Shown in pieces: positions 38,928-47,500 of a stretch of DNA of 64,000 nucleotides. The DNA lies in assembly GCF_014764365.1 (NCBI RefSeq), contig NZ_CP061718.1, positions 806,001-870,000 on the forward strand, in the 5' to 3' direction. The stretch's first letter is position 1, and each line of letters opens with the position of its first letter. Origin of the DNA: Roseococcus microcysteis. GTDB lineage: Bacteria; Pseudomonadota; Alphaproteobacteria; Acetobacterales; Acetobacteraceae. The notes beneath the pieces were generated by a model. The model was not told the origin of the DNA. It saw only the letters and a list, made by a program, of their open reading frames with translations, and made no database searches. Position numbers and translations under genes: made by a program.

Positions 38928-39661
38928 GCGAGGTACATGCCCCCGTTGATGTGATAGACCTGCCCCGTGATGAAACCCGCCTTCGGGCCAGCCAGGAAGA
39001 CCGCCAGCTCCGCGATCTCCTCCGGGCGGCCAATGCGGCCCACGGGGAAGGTGGTGCTACGGGCGGCGATCTCCTCCTCCGTCATGCCGAAGCGCGGCTG
39101 GGCGGTGTCGGTCAGGCCGGGCGCGATGGCGTTGACCCGGATGGCGGGCGCCAGCGCCAGGGCCGTGGCGCGCGTCAGCCCCACCACGCCGTTCTTGCTG
39201 GCGGTGTAGTGCACCCCGCGCGGATCACCCCGCACGGCCGAGGAGGACAAGTTGATCACCGAACCCGGCCGCCCCGCCAGCGCGCGGGCGAAGGCCTGGG
39301 TCAGGAAGGCGCCGGCCTTGAGGTTGATGCCCAGCACGGCGTCCCACTCGGCTTCCTCCATGGCCAGGAAGTCGCAGCGGGGGAAGATGCCGGCATTGTT
39401 CACCAGGATGTCCGGCACGCCCAGCGCTTCCACGGCCGCGGCGTGCAATGCCCGCACCTCCGGCACGGTCGCCACGCTGCCCTGCAGCAACGCGCAGCGC
39501 CGCCCCATGGCCCGGATTTCGGTGGCGAGGTCCACCGGCTCGGCATCCAGCCAGTTCACCGCCACATCCGCCCCCGCCGCGGCGAGCGCGCGGGCAATGG
39601 CGGCGCCGATGCCCTGCTGCGCGCCCGTGACCAGCGCGATACGGCCGGCCAGCTCGCTCAT
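38924..39661 (-). CDS. SDR family oxidoreductase (FabG-like)
   Basis: A 245-aa short-chain dehydrogenase with TGAQQGIG (residues about 11-18), NNAG, the catalytic serines of NLSSSAVRG and YTASK, and a C-terminal GQVYHINGG. Start at ATG 39661, coupled through ATGA to the second DapA-like gene, and overlapping the first DapA-like gene by 4 nt. With two keto-acid aldolases around it, oxidation of a sugar or sugar acid is plausible. Confidence 0.85.
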   Translation of the reverse strand: MSELAGRIALVTGAQQGIGAAIARALAAAGADVAVNWLDAEPVDLATEIRAMGRRCALLQGSVATVPEVRALHAAAVEALGVPDILVNNAGIFPRCDFLAMEEAEWDAVLGINLKAGAFLTQAFARALAGRPGSVINLSSSAVRGDPRGVHYTASKNGVVGLTRATALALAPAIRVNAIAPGLTDTAQPRFGMTEEEIAARSTTFPVGRIGRPEEIAELAVFLAGPKAGFITGQVYHINGGMYLA

Positions 39662-40593
39662 TCGGCGGCGAGCTTCAGCGCGGTGGGGTCGCGCCGCGCC
39701 AGGCGGGCCAGCTGGTAGTCCACCTCCGCCCGCGTGGCGTCGGACAGCTTCGGCCCCGGCGCGCGCAGGGTCGGGTGCGCGATGATGCCGCGCCGCGCCA
39801 GGATGTATTTCCGCACGGCGAGGCCGAGGCCCGGCTGCAATTCGGTGCGGATCAGCGGCAGGTGCGCCTCGAAGGCGTCCATCGCCTCGTCGCGCTTGCC
39901 GTCCAGCAGCAGGTTGCGCACGCGCACCAGCATCTCGGGGAAGGCGTAGCCCGTCATCATGCCGTCGGCGCCGCGCAGCGTCTCCTCGGGGAGGTATTGC
40001 CCGCCATTGCCGCCATAGATGGCGATGCGGGGCATCTCGCCCGCCTTCATCATGGAAACGAGGGCGCTGATCTTGTCGAGGCCCGGCCAGTCCTCGGCCT
40101 TGAGCATGACGAGGCGCGGATCGGCCTTGGCCAGGGTGGCGATCATCCGCGCCGTCATGGTCACGTTGGTCAATTGAGGAAAATCCTGCAGGCACCAGGG
40201 CGCGGGTGCGACGGCCTCCGAGGCGCCCTGCATCCAGGAGATGATGGCCTCATCCCCGCGCAGACCCATGGGGGGCGCGATCATGACGCCGGCCGCGCCT
40301 GCGTCCATGGAGCCGCGCGCCAGCGCGCGCATGGGCGCATAGCCCGGCGCCGAGACGCCCACGATGACCGGCAGGCCCGCCGCATGCTTCAGCACGATGC
40401 GCACCAGGCGCAGCGATTCCTCGGCATCCAGCTTGGGCGCCTCGCCCATGATGCCCAGGATGGTGAGGCCCGTGGCGCCGGCGGCCACATAGGCCTCGGT
40501 CATGCTGGCGGCGCTGCGTTCATCCAGCGTGCCATCGGGCAGGAAGGGCGTGGGGCAAATGACGCAGACGCCTTGGGCCTGGGCGGTGAGCAT
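39658..40593 (-). CDS. Dihydrodipicolinate synthase family protein lacking the usual tyrosine
   Basis: A 311-aa DapA-family TIM barrel. Where most members have the catalytic LYNxP, this one reads LQDFP (residues 135-139), so the tyrosine is missing, while the Schiff-base lysine is probably Lys165 in MLKAED. IMGE (48-51) stands in place of STGE. Such LQD-type members are known in alphaproteobacteria; their substrate is uncertain. It heads the minus-strand operon that includes the SDR, the other aldolase, greB and the MFS transporter. Confidence 0.82.
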   Translation of the reverse strand: MLTAQAQGVCVICPTPFLPDGTLDERSAASMTEAYVAAGATGLTILGIMGEAPKLDAEESLRLVRIVLKHAAGLPVIVGVSAPGYAPMRALARGSMDAGAAGVMIAPPMGLRGDEAIISWMQGASEAVAPAPWCLQDFPQLTNVTMTARMIATLAKADPRLVMLKAEDWPGLDKISALVSMMKAGEMPRIAIYGGNGGQYLPEETLRGADGMMTGYAFPEMLVRVRNLLLDGKRDEAMDAFEAHLPLIRTELQPGLGLAVRKYILARRGIIAHPTLRAPGPKLSDATRAEVDYQLARLARRDPTALKLAAE

Positions 40594-40617
40594 GGGACTT
40601 CTCCTGAACTTTGCGCG

Positions 40618-40646
40618 AACCTAAACCCGTCTTCTGCCCCTGCGAA
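40618..40646 (-). promoter_or_regulatory. Candidate promoter of the aldolase-greB operon
   Basis: On the minus strand TTCGCA (40641-40646), 17 nt, TAGGTT (40618-40623), 25 nt before the start at 40593; an AGGAGA-type ribosome site follows. It lies in a 62-nt divergent spacer. Called by eye. Confidence 0.4.
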
Positions 40647-40655
40647 GGATGTCCC

Positions 40656-41567
40656 ATGCCCCTGCCCGGCGGAATGCCCCCGACAAGCCGTGATCTTGTC
40701 GGCCATGCGAACCAGCCGCCCGACCCGCGATGGCCGGGCGGCGCGCGCCTGGCGCTCTCCTTCGTGGTGAATGTGGAGGAAGGGGCGGAGCTCAGCCTCG
40801 CCAGCGGCGATGCGCGCAATGAAAGCGTGCACGAAATCCGCGAGGAGGTGGTGGGCGTGCCCGACCCCTGCATGGAGACCCACTACGCCTATGGCGCGCG
40901 GGCCGGCATCTGGCGAATCCTGGATGCCTTCGACCGGCATGGGGTGAAGGCCACCTTCTCTTCCTGCGGCCGCGCCATTGCCGCCAACCCGCATCTGGCC
41001 GCCGCCCCGCACGCCGCCGGCCACGAGATCAGCGCCCATGGCTGGCGCTGGGAAAGCCACGCCAACATGGACGAGGCGACCGAGCGCGAGGTCATCGCCG
41101 CCACCGTTGCCGCCATCCGTGACGCGACCGGGGAACGGCCGGTGGGCTGGCACACGCGCTCGGCCTCCTCGCCCAACACGCGGCGGCTGCTGCGGGAGGA
41201 AGGGGGCTTCCTCTACGACAGCGACGCCTATGACGACGACCTGCCGCGCCTTCACGCGCCAGGCCATGTCATCCTGCCCTATGCCTTCGACACGAATGAC
41301 ATGCGCTTCTCGCCCGGCGGCGGCTTCGTCCAGGCCGAGGATTTTTCACGGTACTGCATCGGCGCCGTGGACTGGCTGCTGGCGGAGGGCGCGCGGGCGC
41401 CCAAGATGCTCTCCATCGGCCTGCATCTGCGCATCATCGGCCGGCCCGGGCGCATGGCGGGGCTGGAGGCGGTGCTGGCCCATGTGGCACGAACCCCCGG
41501 CATCTGGGTGGCGCGGCGGCGGGATATCGCGGCGCATTGGCTGGCCCGCGCGGACCAGAAGGGATGA
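40656..41567 (+). CDS. Polysaccharide deacetylase family protein (PuuE-like)
   Basis: A 303-aa NodB-homology hydrolase. The opening SRDLVGHANQPPDPRWPGG and the MET-H-Y-A-Y-G-A-R stretch resemble PuuE-type allantoinases and the related imidase/deacetylase branch rather than chitin deacetylases. HGWRWESH and HTRSASSPN are the likely metal and active-site regions. The start at ATG 40656 is used. It is divergent from the aldolase operon. Either ureide or polysaccharide amide hydrolysis is possible. Confidence 0.75.
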   Translation: MPLPGGMPPTSRDLVGHANQPPDPRWPGGARLALSFVVNVEEGAELSLASGDARNESVHEIREEVVGVPDPCMETHYAYGARAGIWRILDAFDRHGVKATFSSCGRAIAANPHLAAAPHAAGHEISAHGWRWESHANMDEATEREVIAATVAAIRDATGERPVGWHTRSASSPNTRRLLREEGGFLYDSDAYDDDLPRLHAPGHVILPYAFDTNDMRFSPGGGFVQAEDFSRYCIGAVDWLLAEGARAPKMLSIGLHLRIIGRPGRMAGLEAVLAHVARTPGIWVARRRDIAAHWLARADQKG

Positions 41568-41611
41568 TTTCTGCCGCGGAAAAACCATGAAGGCGGACCA
41601 GCCTCCGCATC

Positions 41612-42619
41612 ATGCCCGATGCCCTGCCCCTGGACCCCCCGCGCCCGGCGCTGTCCGTGGTGGTGCCCTGCTACAATGAGCAGGAGGTGCTGCCCGAATT
41701 CCACCGCCGCCTCGGCGCCGTGTTGTCCGCCCAGGACCTGCCCTGGGAGGTGGTCTATGTGAATGACGGCTCGCGCGATGCCACGCTCGGGCTGATGCTG
41801 GACCTGGCCGCGACCGATCCGCGCGTGGCCGTGGTCAACCTCTCGCGCAATTTCGGCAAGGAGATCGCGCTGACGGCGGGCCTCGACCACGCGCGCGGCA
41901 GCGAGGGCGTGGTCGTGATCGACGCCGACCTCCAGGACCCGCCCGAGGTCATCCCCGAATTGCTGGCCGCCTGGCGCCGCGGCTTCGACGTGGCCTATGC
42001 CCAGCGCAGCGCCCGCCACGGCGAGGGCTGGCTGAAGCGGACCACCGCCGCCGGCTTCTACCGGCTGATGCAGCGGGTCGGCGGCCGCGTGGCCCTGCCC
42101 CCCGACACCGGCGATTTCCGCTTCATGTCCCGCCGCGCGCTGGATGCGCTGCTGCAACTGCGGGAGCAGCACCGCTTCATGAAGGGCCTCTTCGCCTGGG
42201 TGGGCTTCCCGGCCGTGGCCGTGCCCTATGCGCGCGCGCCCCGCGCCGCGGGCACCACCAAGTGGAACTGGTGGAAGCTGTGGAACCTTTCGCTGGAGGG
42301 CATCACCAGCTTCACCCTGGGGCCGCTGAAGCTCGCCTCCTATGTGGGGCTGGCGGTGGCGGTGCTGGCGGGGCTCTACATCGTGCAGCTCCTGGTCCGC
42401 ACGCTGGTCTTCGGCAATGAGGTGGCGGGCTATCCGAGCCTGATGGCCGTGGTGCTGTTCATGGGCGGCGTGCAGATGATGATGCTGGGCATCATCGGCG
42501 AATATCTCGGCCGCATCTTCAACGAGACGAAACGCCGGCCCCTCTACATCGTGGAGCGCCATCTGCGCTCCGGCATGGTGCCGACGGAGCGCCCCCTCGC
42601 GGGACAGCAGGCGGGCTGA
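41612..42619 (+). CDS. Family 2 polyprenyl-phosphate glycosyltransferase (GtrB-like)
   Basis: A 335-aa transferase: GT-A domain with VVVPCYNEQEV, VNDGSRD and the acidic IDADLQDPPE, then a C-terminal pair of transmembrane helices (about residues 240-265 and 278-300). This is the GtrB/DPM architecture, making an undecaprenyl-phosphate sugar. It precedes the polysaccharide cluster by 430 nt. It is a paralogue of the gene at 10165. Confidence 0.85.
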   Translation: MPDALPLDPPRPALSVVVPCYNEQEVLPEFHRRLGAVLSAQDLPWEVVYVNDGSRDATLGLMLDLAATDPRVAVVNLSRNFGKEIALTAGLDHARGSEGVVVIDADLQDPPEVIPELLAAWRRGFDVAYAQRSARHGEGWLKRTTAAGFYRLMQRVGGRVALPPDTGDFRFMSRRALDALLQLREQHRFMKGLFAWVGFPAVAVPYARAPRAAGTTKWNWWKLWNLSLEGITSFTLGPLKLASYVGLAVAVLAGLYIVQLLVRTLVFGNEVAGYPSLMAVVLFMGGVQMMMLGIIGEYLGRIFNETKRRPLYIVERHLRSGMVPTERPLAGQQAG

Positions 42620-42717
42620 GACGGCGCGCCGCAATTGTGGCGGCGCTGCCTTGATTGCGTCCCGATGTCGCGCTTGCAATTTCAGATTTTCGCCAGGCGC
42701 AACTCCGTGCCGCATGG

Positions 42718-42746
42718 TTGACCTTCACCTGGGACAGATCAGCCAT
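42718..42746 (+). promoter_or_regulatory. Candidate promoter of the polysaccharide cluster
   Basis: TTGACC (42718-42723), 17 nt, AGCCAT (42741-42746). The -35 box is good, the -10 box poor. It would give a leader near 300 nt. Confidence 0.25.
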
Positions 42747-42979
42747 GTCGCGCGCGGCCGAACGTCCGCCGAGCGCCACCTCGAAGCACACCTGCGAACC
42801 CTTTCCAATCAGTGAATTCGGGGATGCTGCTGCTGTGAATTATCAATCCGCGATGGACTGATCCGGAAGCCTCCTGGGCTTCTTTGCCGCCCCGGGCATG
42901 GATTTCGAGCGCGCCACAATATTGCCTTGGGCGGGTCCAAAAGCCGCCTGCGATCAACCGGATAACGGCAGCGTGGTCA

Positions 42980-42998
42980 GGAAGGGACGGTCCCTTCC
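42980..42998. promoter_or_regulatory. 19-nt perfect inverted repeat upstream of the priming transferase
   Basis: GGAAGGGAC (42980-42988), one central G, GTCCCTTCC (42990-42998). It is 54 nt before the start codon at 43053. It may be an operator for a dimeric regulator or a stem in the mRNA leader. Confidence 0.5.
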
Positions 42999-43052
42999 AC
43001 CGCCACGGCAACCCTGACGGGCCACCCCCGGCCCAGTTACGGAAGGTTCGAT

Positions 43053-43790
43053 ATGCCCGGCCTGGACGCATTCTCGTCCCTGCAACGCGACCCCGCCTCG
43101 CGCGAGAGCGTGATGGGCGCCGGCTATGCCGCACCCTCCATGGTGCTGGCCCCCCCGCATGCCGCTTGGCGCAGCGGGGCGCGCCCCTTCCTGAAGCGCG
43201 CCCTCGACGTCCTGGGCGCGGGGGTGCTGCTGCTGCTGCTCGCCCCCCTCATGCTCGTGCTGGCCTGGCTGGTGCGCGGCGATGGTGGCCCCGCCTTCTA
43301 TGCCCACCGCCGCGTGGGCCGGGGTGGCGAGGGTTTTGGCTGCCTCAAGTTCCGCTCCATGGTGGTGGACAGCCAGGCGCGGCTCGACGCCCTGCTGGCC
43401 AGCGACGCGGAGGCACGCGCCGAATGGGAGGCCACCCGAAAGCTGCGCCAGGACCCGCGCGTGACGGCCGTCGGCCGCTTTCTCCGCGCCACCTCGCTCG
43501 ACGAGCTGCCCCAGCTGATCAATGTGCTGCGCGGCGAGATGAGCCTGGTGGGCCCCCGCCCCGTCATCCAGTCGGAGCTGGACCAGTTCTACGGCGCGGC
43601 CGCCGCGCACTATATCAGCGTGCGCCCCGGCATCACCGGCCTGTGGCAGGTCTCGGGCCGGTCGGACACCAGCTACGCCCAGCGCGTGGCGCTGGACGTG
43701 GCCTATGTGGCCAGCCCCTCACTGTGGAACGACATCCGCATCCTGCTGCGGACCCCGCTCGCCGTGCTGTCGCGCCGCGGCGCCTGCTGA
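43053..43790 (+). CDS. Priming sugar-phosphate transferase (ExoY/WcaJ-like)
   Basis: A 245-aa bacterial sugar transferase. One hydrophobic segment (about residues 47-70, after RPFLKRALD), then the conserved catalytic domain: VGRGGEGFGCLKFRSM, the LDELPQLINVLRGEMSLVGPRP signature and VRPGITGLWQVSGR. It transfers a sugar-1-phosphate to undecaprenyl phosphate and starts polysaccharide synthesis. ATG 43053 is preceded by GGAAGG. The gene leads the flippase and four glycosyltransferases. Confidence 0.9.
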   Translation: MPGLDAFSSLQRDPASRESVMGAGYAAPSMVLAPPHAAWRSGARPFLKRALDVLGAGVLLLLLAPLMLVLAWLVRGDGGPAFYAHRRVGRGGEGFGCLKFRSMVVDSQARLDALLASDAEARAEWEATRKLRQDPRVTAVGRFLRATSLDELPQLINVLRGEMSLVGPRPVIQSELDQFYGAAAAHYISVRPGITGLWQVSGRSDTSYAQRVALDVAYVASPSLWNDIRILLRTPLAVLSRRGAC

Positions 43791-43827
43791 GCTAAGCTTC
43801 ACCCCGCCACCTCCGGGTTTCAGTGTG

Positions 43828-45351
43828 ATGAGTGACACCGCGCGCGACCGCGCCGGGGCAGGCCGGCTCTTGTCCGGCATGGTCTGGAACGGGCTGGGCC
43901 GCGGCCTTCCCCTTCTGCTGGCCCTGGTGCTCACGCCCGTGCTGGTGGGCCAGATGGGGCTGGAACGCTGGGGCCTCTTCACCCTGGCCCTCGCGCTGGT
44001 CGGCGTCTTCGGCATCTTCGACCTGGGCGTGGGCCCGGCCCTGACCCGGGCGCTTTCCGAACGCATGACGGCCGAGACGCCCCATGCCGAGGCCGAGACG
44101 GGCCGGCTGGTCGGCACCGCCATGGCGGCGCTGGCGGGTTTCGCGGCGCTGGGGGCCGCCGCCCTCTGGGCCGCTTTGCCCTGGCTGATGGGCTCCGCAC
44201 TGAACGTGCCCGAATCCCTCCAGGCCGAGGCGCTGGCCGCCTTTCGTATTCTGGCGGTGGCCGCGCCGCTGGTGGTGGTGAATGCGGCGCTCTGGGGCGT
44301 GCTGGCGGCGCACCAGCGCTTCCGGGCGGCCAACCTCGTCACCATTCCCGTGGCGGCAATGTATTACCTGGGGCCGGTGCTGGTGCTGATGGTGTGGCAG
44401 AGCCTGGTCGGCGTCATGCTGGCGCTGGTGGCCTGCCGGCTGGCCAATACCCTGTCCTATGCCTGGCTGTGCCGGGGGCTGCTGCCACCGCTGCGGCTGG
44501 GATCGCCCTTGCTGGTGCTTCCGCTGCTGCGGATCGGGGGGTGGATGACAGCCTCCTCCATGATGAACCAGGCGCTGATCTATGCCGACCGCTTCCTGGT
44601 GGGCGCGGTGCTGACGCTGGCGGCGGTGGCCTATTACGCGACGCCGCTGGACCTCGTGCTGCGCATGTGGATCATTCCCGTGGCGGTGGCGCAGGCGCTG
44701 TTGCCGGCCATGGCCTCGGCCTTCCGCTTGCTGCCGGAGGCCACGGCCGGCCTGCTGCGGCGCGGCGCGCTGATGATCATGCTGCTGACCCTGCCGCCCT
44801 GCCTGATCCTGGCCGGCTTCGCCGAGACGGCGCTGCGGCTCTGGCTCGGCGCGGGCTTCGCGGCGGAGAGTGCCATGGTGCTGCGTATCCTGGCGGGCGG
44901 CATCTTCTTCTCCTGCCTCGCCTACGCCCCCGGGGCGCTGCTGGATGCGATCGGGCGCCCCGATGTGACCGCCAAGTTCATGCTGGCGCAGATCGTGGTC
45001 TTCCTGCCGCTCTCCGCCGCGCTGCTGCTGGCCTTCGGCATCCAGGGCGCGGCGCTGGCCTGGGCGTTGCGCGCCGCGGCCGATGCGGGGGGCAAGCTGT
45101 TCTTCGCGGCCCGGCTCTACCCGGCCGCCGCCGAGGCACCCCGCGCGCTGCTGCCGGCCCTGGTGGCGGCCGCGGTCGCGCTGGCCGCCACGGCGCTGGC
45201 GCCCGAGGGAATGTGGTCCGCCCTGGTGGCGGGATTGGGCTTCGCGCTGGCGCTGGCGCTGGCCGTCGCGCGCCTGCCGGCCGAGGAACGCCGCGCCCTC
45301 GCCCCCCTTCTGCGCCGCCCCTGGGCAGTGCGACAGGTGCTCCGCCCATGA
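43828..45351 (+). CDS. Oligosaccharide flippase (Wzx-like)
   Basis: A 507-aa membrane protein with about twelve to fourteen hydrophobic segments; the GMVWNGLGRGLPLLLALVLT start and the DLGVGPALTR motif place it in the polysaccharide biosynthesis (Wzx/MOP) family. It flips undecaprenyl-linked repeat units to the periplasm. Its stop overlaps the next glycosyltransferase by ATGA. No polymerase (Wzy) is seen among its neighbours. Confidence 0.85.
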   Translation: MSDTARDRAGAGRLLSGMVWNGLGRGLPLLLALVLTPVLVGQMGLERWGLFTLALALVGVFGIFDLGVGPALTRALSERMTAETPHAEAETGRLVGTAMAALAGFAALGAAALWAALPWLMGSALNVPESLQAEALAAFRILAVAAPLVVVNAALWGVLAAHQRFRAANLVTIPVAAMYYLGPVLVLMVWQSLVGVMLALVACRLANTLSYAWLCRGLLPPLRLGSPLLVLPLLRIGGWMTASSMMNQALIYADRFLVGAVLTLAAVAYYATPLDLVLRMWIIPVAVAQALLPAMASAFRLLPEATAGLLRRGALMIMLLTLPPCLILAGFAETALRLWLGAGFAAESAMVLRILAGGIFFSCLAYAPGALLDAIGRPDVTAKFMLAQIVVFLPLSAALLLAFGIQGAALAWALRAAADAGGKLFFAARLYPAAAEAPRALLPALVAAAVALAATALAPEGMWSALVAGLGFALALALAVARLPAEERRALAPLLRRPWAVRQVLRP

Positions 45352-46400
45352 TCACGCTGAACGGACGTTTCCTCACCCAGGGCCTGACCGGCGTGCAGCG
45401 CTATGCGCGCGAGATCACGCTGGCGCTGGATGCCTTGGCCGCGCGGGGCGAGGCCCCGCCGATGACGCTGCTGGCCCCGCCAGGTGCCGTGGGGATGGAG
45501 GCCTTCCCGCACCTGGCCCCCCGCGTGGTGGGTGGGCGCGGCGGCCAGGCCTGGGAACAATGGGATCTGCCCCGCGCCGCGCAGGGCCTGCTGCTGAACC
45601 TGGGCAATACCGGGCCGCTGCTGGCCGGGCGACGGCAGGCCGTCGTGATCCATGACGCCGGCGTCTTCGACACGCCGGAGAGCTACGGGTGGAAGTTCCG
45701 CCTCTGGTATCGCGTCATGCAGCGCGGGCTGGCGCGGCGCGGGGCGCGCATCCTCAGCGTCTCGGAATTCTCGGCGGGGCGGATCGCGGCGGCGCTGGGC
45801 ATTCCCCAAGCGGGCATCGGCGTCACGCTGGAGGGCGGCGAGCACATCCTGCGCGAGACCGCCGACCCAGGCGTGCTGGCGCGGCATGGGCTGGAGCCAG
45901 GCCGCTACGCGCTCGTCATCGGCACGGGGGCCGCGCACAAGAATCTGGGTATCGTGCGCCGCGCCATGGCGGCGCAGGGGCTCGTCCTGGCCGTAGCCGG
46001 CGCCAAGGACGCCGCCGTCTTCCGCACGGGCGAGGCCGAGGGCGGCGGCGAGGTCCGCGCCCTGGGCCGCGTCTCCGACGCCGAGTTGCGCGCGCTGTAT
46101 GAGAACGCGCTGACCCTGCTCTTCCCCTCGCGCTACGAGGGCTTCGGCCTGCCGCCGCTGGAGGCCATGTGGTGCGGCTGCCCCGTCATCGCCGCCCGCG
46201 CGGGCGCCGTGCCCGAGGTCTGCGGCGAGGCCGCCCTCTGGTTCGACCCGGAAGCGCCGGACGCTTTGGGCGACGCCATCGCCACCCTCGCCACCGACGC
46301 CGCGCGGCGCCAGGCCCTCATCGCCGCCGGGCGCGCCCGCGCCGCGCATTTCTCCTGGGAGGCGGCCGCGCGTCGGCTGCTGGGGTTCATCACCACATGA
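45348..46400 (+). CDS. Glycosyltransferase, GT4 type
   Basis: A 350-aa GT-B glycosyltransferase. N-terminal GVQRYAREI loop, central VIGTGAAHKNLG, and the C-terminal donor-binding EX7E region in PSRYEGFGLPPLEAMWCGCPVI with AGAVPEV. Cytoplasmic; adds a sugar to a lipid-linked intermediate. Coupled by 4-nt overlaps on both sides. Confidence 0.88.
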   Translation: MITLNGRFLTQGLTGVQRYAREITLALDALAARGEAPPMTLLAPPGAVGMEAFPHLAPRVVGGRGGQAWEQWDLPRAAQGLLLNLGNTGPLLAGRRQAVVIHDAGVFDTPESYGWKFRLWYRVMQRGLARRGARILSVSEFSAGRIAAALGIPQAGIGVTLEGGEHILRETADPGVLARHGLEPGRYALVIGTGAAHKNLGIVRRAMAAQGLVLAVAGAKDAAVFRTGEAEGGGEVRALGRVSDAELRALYENALTLLFPSRYEGFGLPPLEAMWCGCPVIAARAGAVPEVCGEAALWFDPEAPDALGDAIATLATDAARRQALIAAGRARAAHFSWEAAARRLLGFITT

Positions 46401-47500
46401 AGACCGCCATCATCCACGAATGGCTGGACAACTACGCCGGCAGCGAGCGCGTGCTGGAGCAGATGATCGCCTGCTATCCCGAGGCCGACCTCTTCGCCCT
46501 GGTGGATTTCCTGCCCGAGGGCGAACGCGGCTTCCTGCAAGGCAAGGTGCCGCGCACCAGCTTCCTCCAGCGCCTGCCCATGGCGCGCAAGCGCTTCCGC
46601 AACTACCTCCAGCTCATGCCGCTGGCCGTCGAGCAGTTCGATCTGCGTGGCTATGACCTGGTGCTGTCCTCCTCCCACGCCGTCGCCAAGGGCGTGATCA
46701 CGGGGCCGGGCACCACCCATGTCAGCTATGTGCATTCGCCCATGCGCTATGCCTGGGATTTGCAGGGGCAATATCTGGAACAGTCGGGCCTGACGCGCGG
46801 GGTGAAATCCGTCTACACGCGCTGGCTGCTGCACCGGATGCGGATGTGGGACCAGGCGAGCGCGGCCCGCCCGGACCTGATCCTCGCCAATTCCAGCTAC
46901 ATCCAGCGGCGCATCGCCAAGGTCTGGCGGCGGGAGGCGGAGGTGCTGCACCCGCCCGTGGACATTGAAGGCTTTCCGCTGGCCACCGGCTCCCGCCCCC
47001 ACTTCGTCGTGGCCGGGCGGCAGGTCGCCTATAAGCGCATCGAGCTGGTGGCCGAGGCTTTCCGCACCCTGCCGGAGTTCAAGCTGGTCATCGCGGGCGA
47101 CGGGCCCTCGGCGCCGCTGGTGCGCCAGGCCGCCGGCGGCGCGCCCAACATCGAGATCCGCGGCCGCGTGCCCCAGGCGGAATTGGTGGCGCTGCTGCAA
47201 TCCGCCCGCGCCTTCGTCTTCCCCGCCGAGGAGGATTTCGGCATCGGCATGGTCGAGGCCCAGGCCTGCGGCGCGCCGCTGATCGTCTTCGGCCGCGGCG
47301 GCGCGCGCGACATCGTCACTGATGCCACCGGCCTCACCTTCGCGGAGCAGACGCCGGAAAGCCTCGCCGCCGCCATCCGCGCCTTCGTGGCGCAAGAGGC
47401 GCGCTTCACGCCCCATGCCTGCCGCGCCAATGCCGAGCGCTTCGGCATTCCGCAATTCCGCGCGGGGCTGCGCGCGGCCGTGGCGGGGGCGCTGGCATGA
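46397..47500 (+). CDS. Glycosyltransferase, GT4 type (mannosyltransferase-like)
   Basis: A 367-aa GT-B glycosyltransferase with the N-terminal IIHEWLDNYAGSERVLEQM, the central AGRQVAYKRIELVAEAFR, and the C-terminal PAEEDFGIGMVEAQACGAPLI donor site. This is the WbaZ/mannosyltransferase-like style, though the sugar cannot be fixed. ATG 46397 overlaps the previous stop by 4 nt. Confidence 0.88.
   Translation: MKTAIIHEWLDNYAGSERVLEQMIACYPEADLFALVDFLPEGERGFLQGKVPRTSFLQRLPMARKRFRNYLQLMPLAVEQFDLRGYDLVLSSSHAVAKGVITGPGTTHVSYVHSPMRYAWDLQGQYLEQSGLTRGVKSVYTRWLLHRMRMWDQASAARPDLILANSSYIQRRIAKVWRREAEVLHPPVDIEGFPLATGSRPHFVVAGRQVAYKRIELVAEAFRTLPEFKLVIAGDGPSAPLVRQAAGGAPNIEIRGRVPQAELVALLQSARAFVFPAEEDFGIGMVEAQACGAPLIVFGRGGARDIVTDATGLTFAEQTPESLAAAIRAFVAQEARFTPHACRANAERFGIPQFRAGLRAAVAGALA

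Larger units (their letters stand above)
42620..43052 (+). other. Long non-coding leader before the polysaccharide cluster
   Basis: The only stretch over 300 nt without a convincing gene. It is visibly richer in A and T than its surroundings. It holds a candidate promoter (42718-42746), an 8-bp palindrome CAATATTG (42917-42924), a perfect 19-nt palindrome (42980-42998) and a ribosome site GGAAGG (43041-43046). Short open frames in it (for example 42655-42861) have no ribosome site or recognisable domain. It most likely carries the control region of the exopolysaccharide genes. Confidence 0.55.

Noticed and set aside
42655-42861. Short plus-strand frame of 68 codons in the leader before the priming transferase
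   Set aside because: No ribosome site, no recognisable domain and no conserved neighbour position; kept only as part of the leader description.
43041-43060. GGTTCGA, a tRNA T-loop-like string
   Set aside because: No matching acceptor stem or anticodon arm around it; it overlaps the ribosome site and start codon of the priming transferase.
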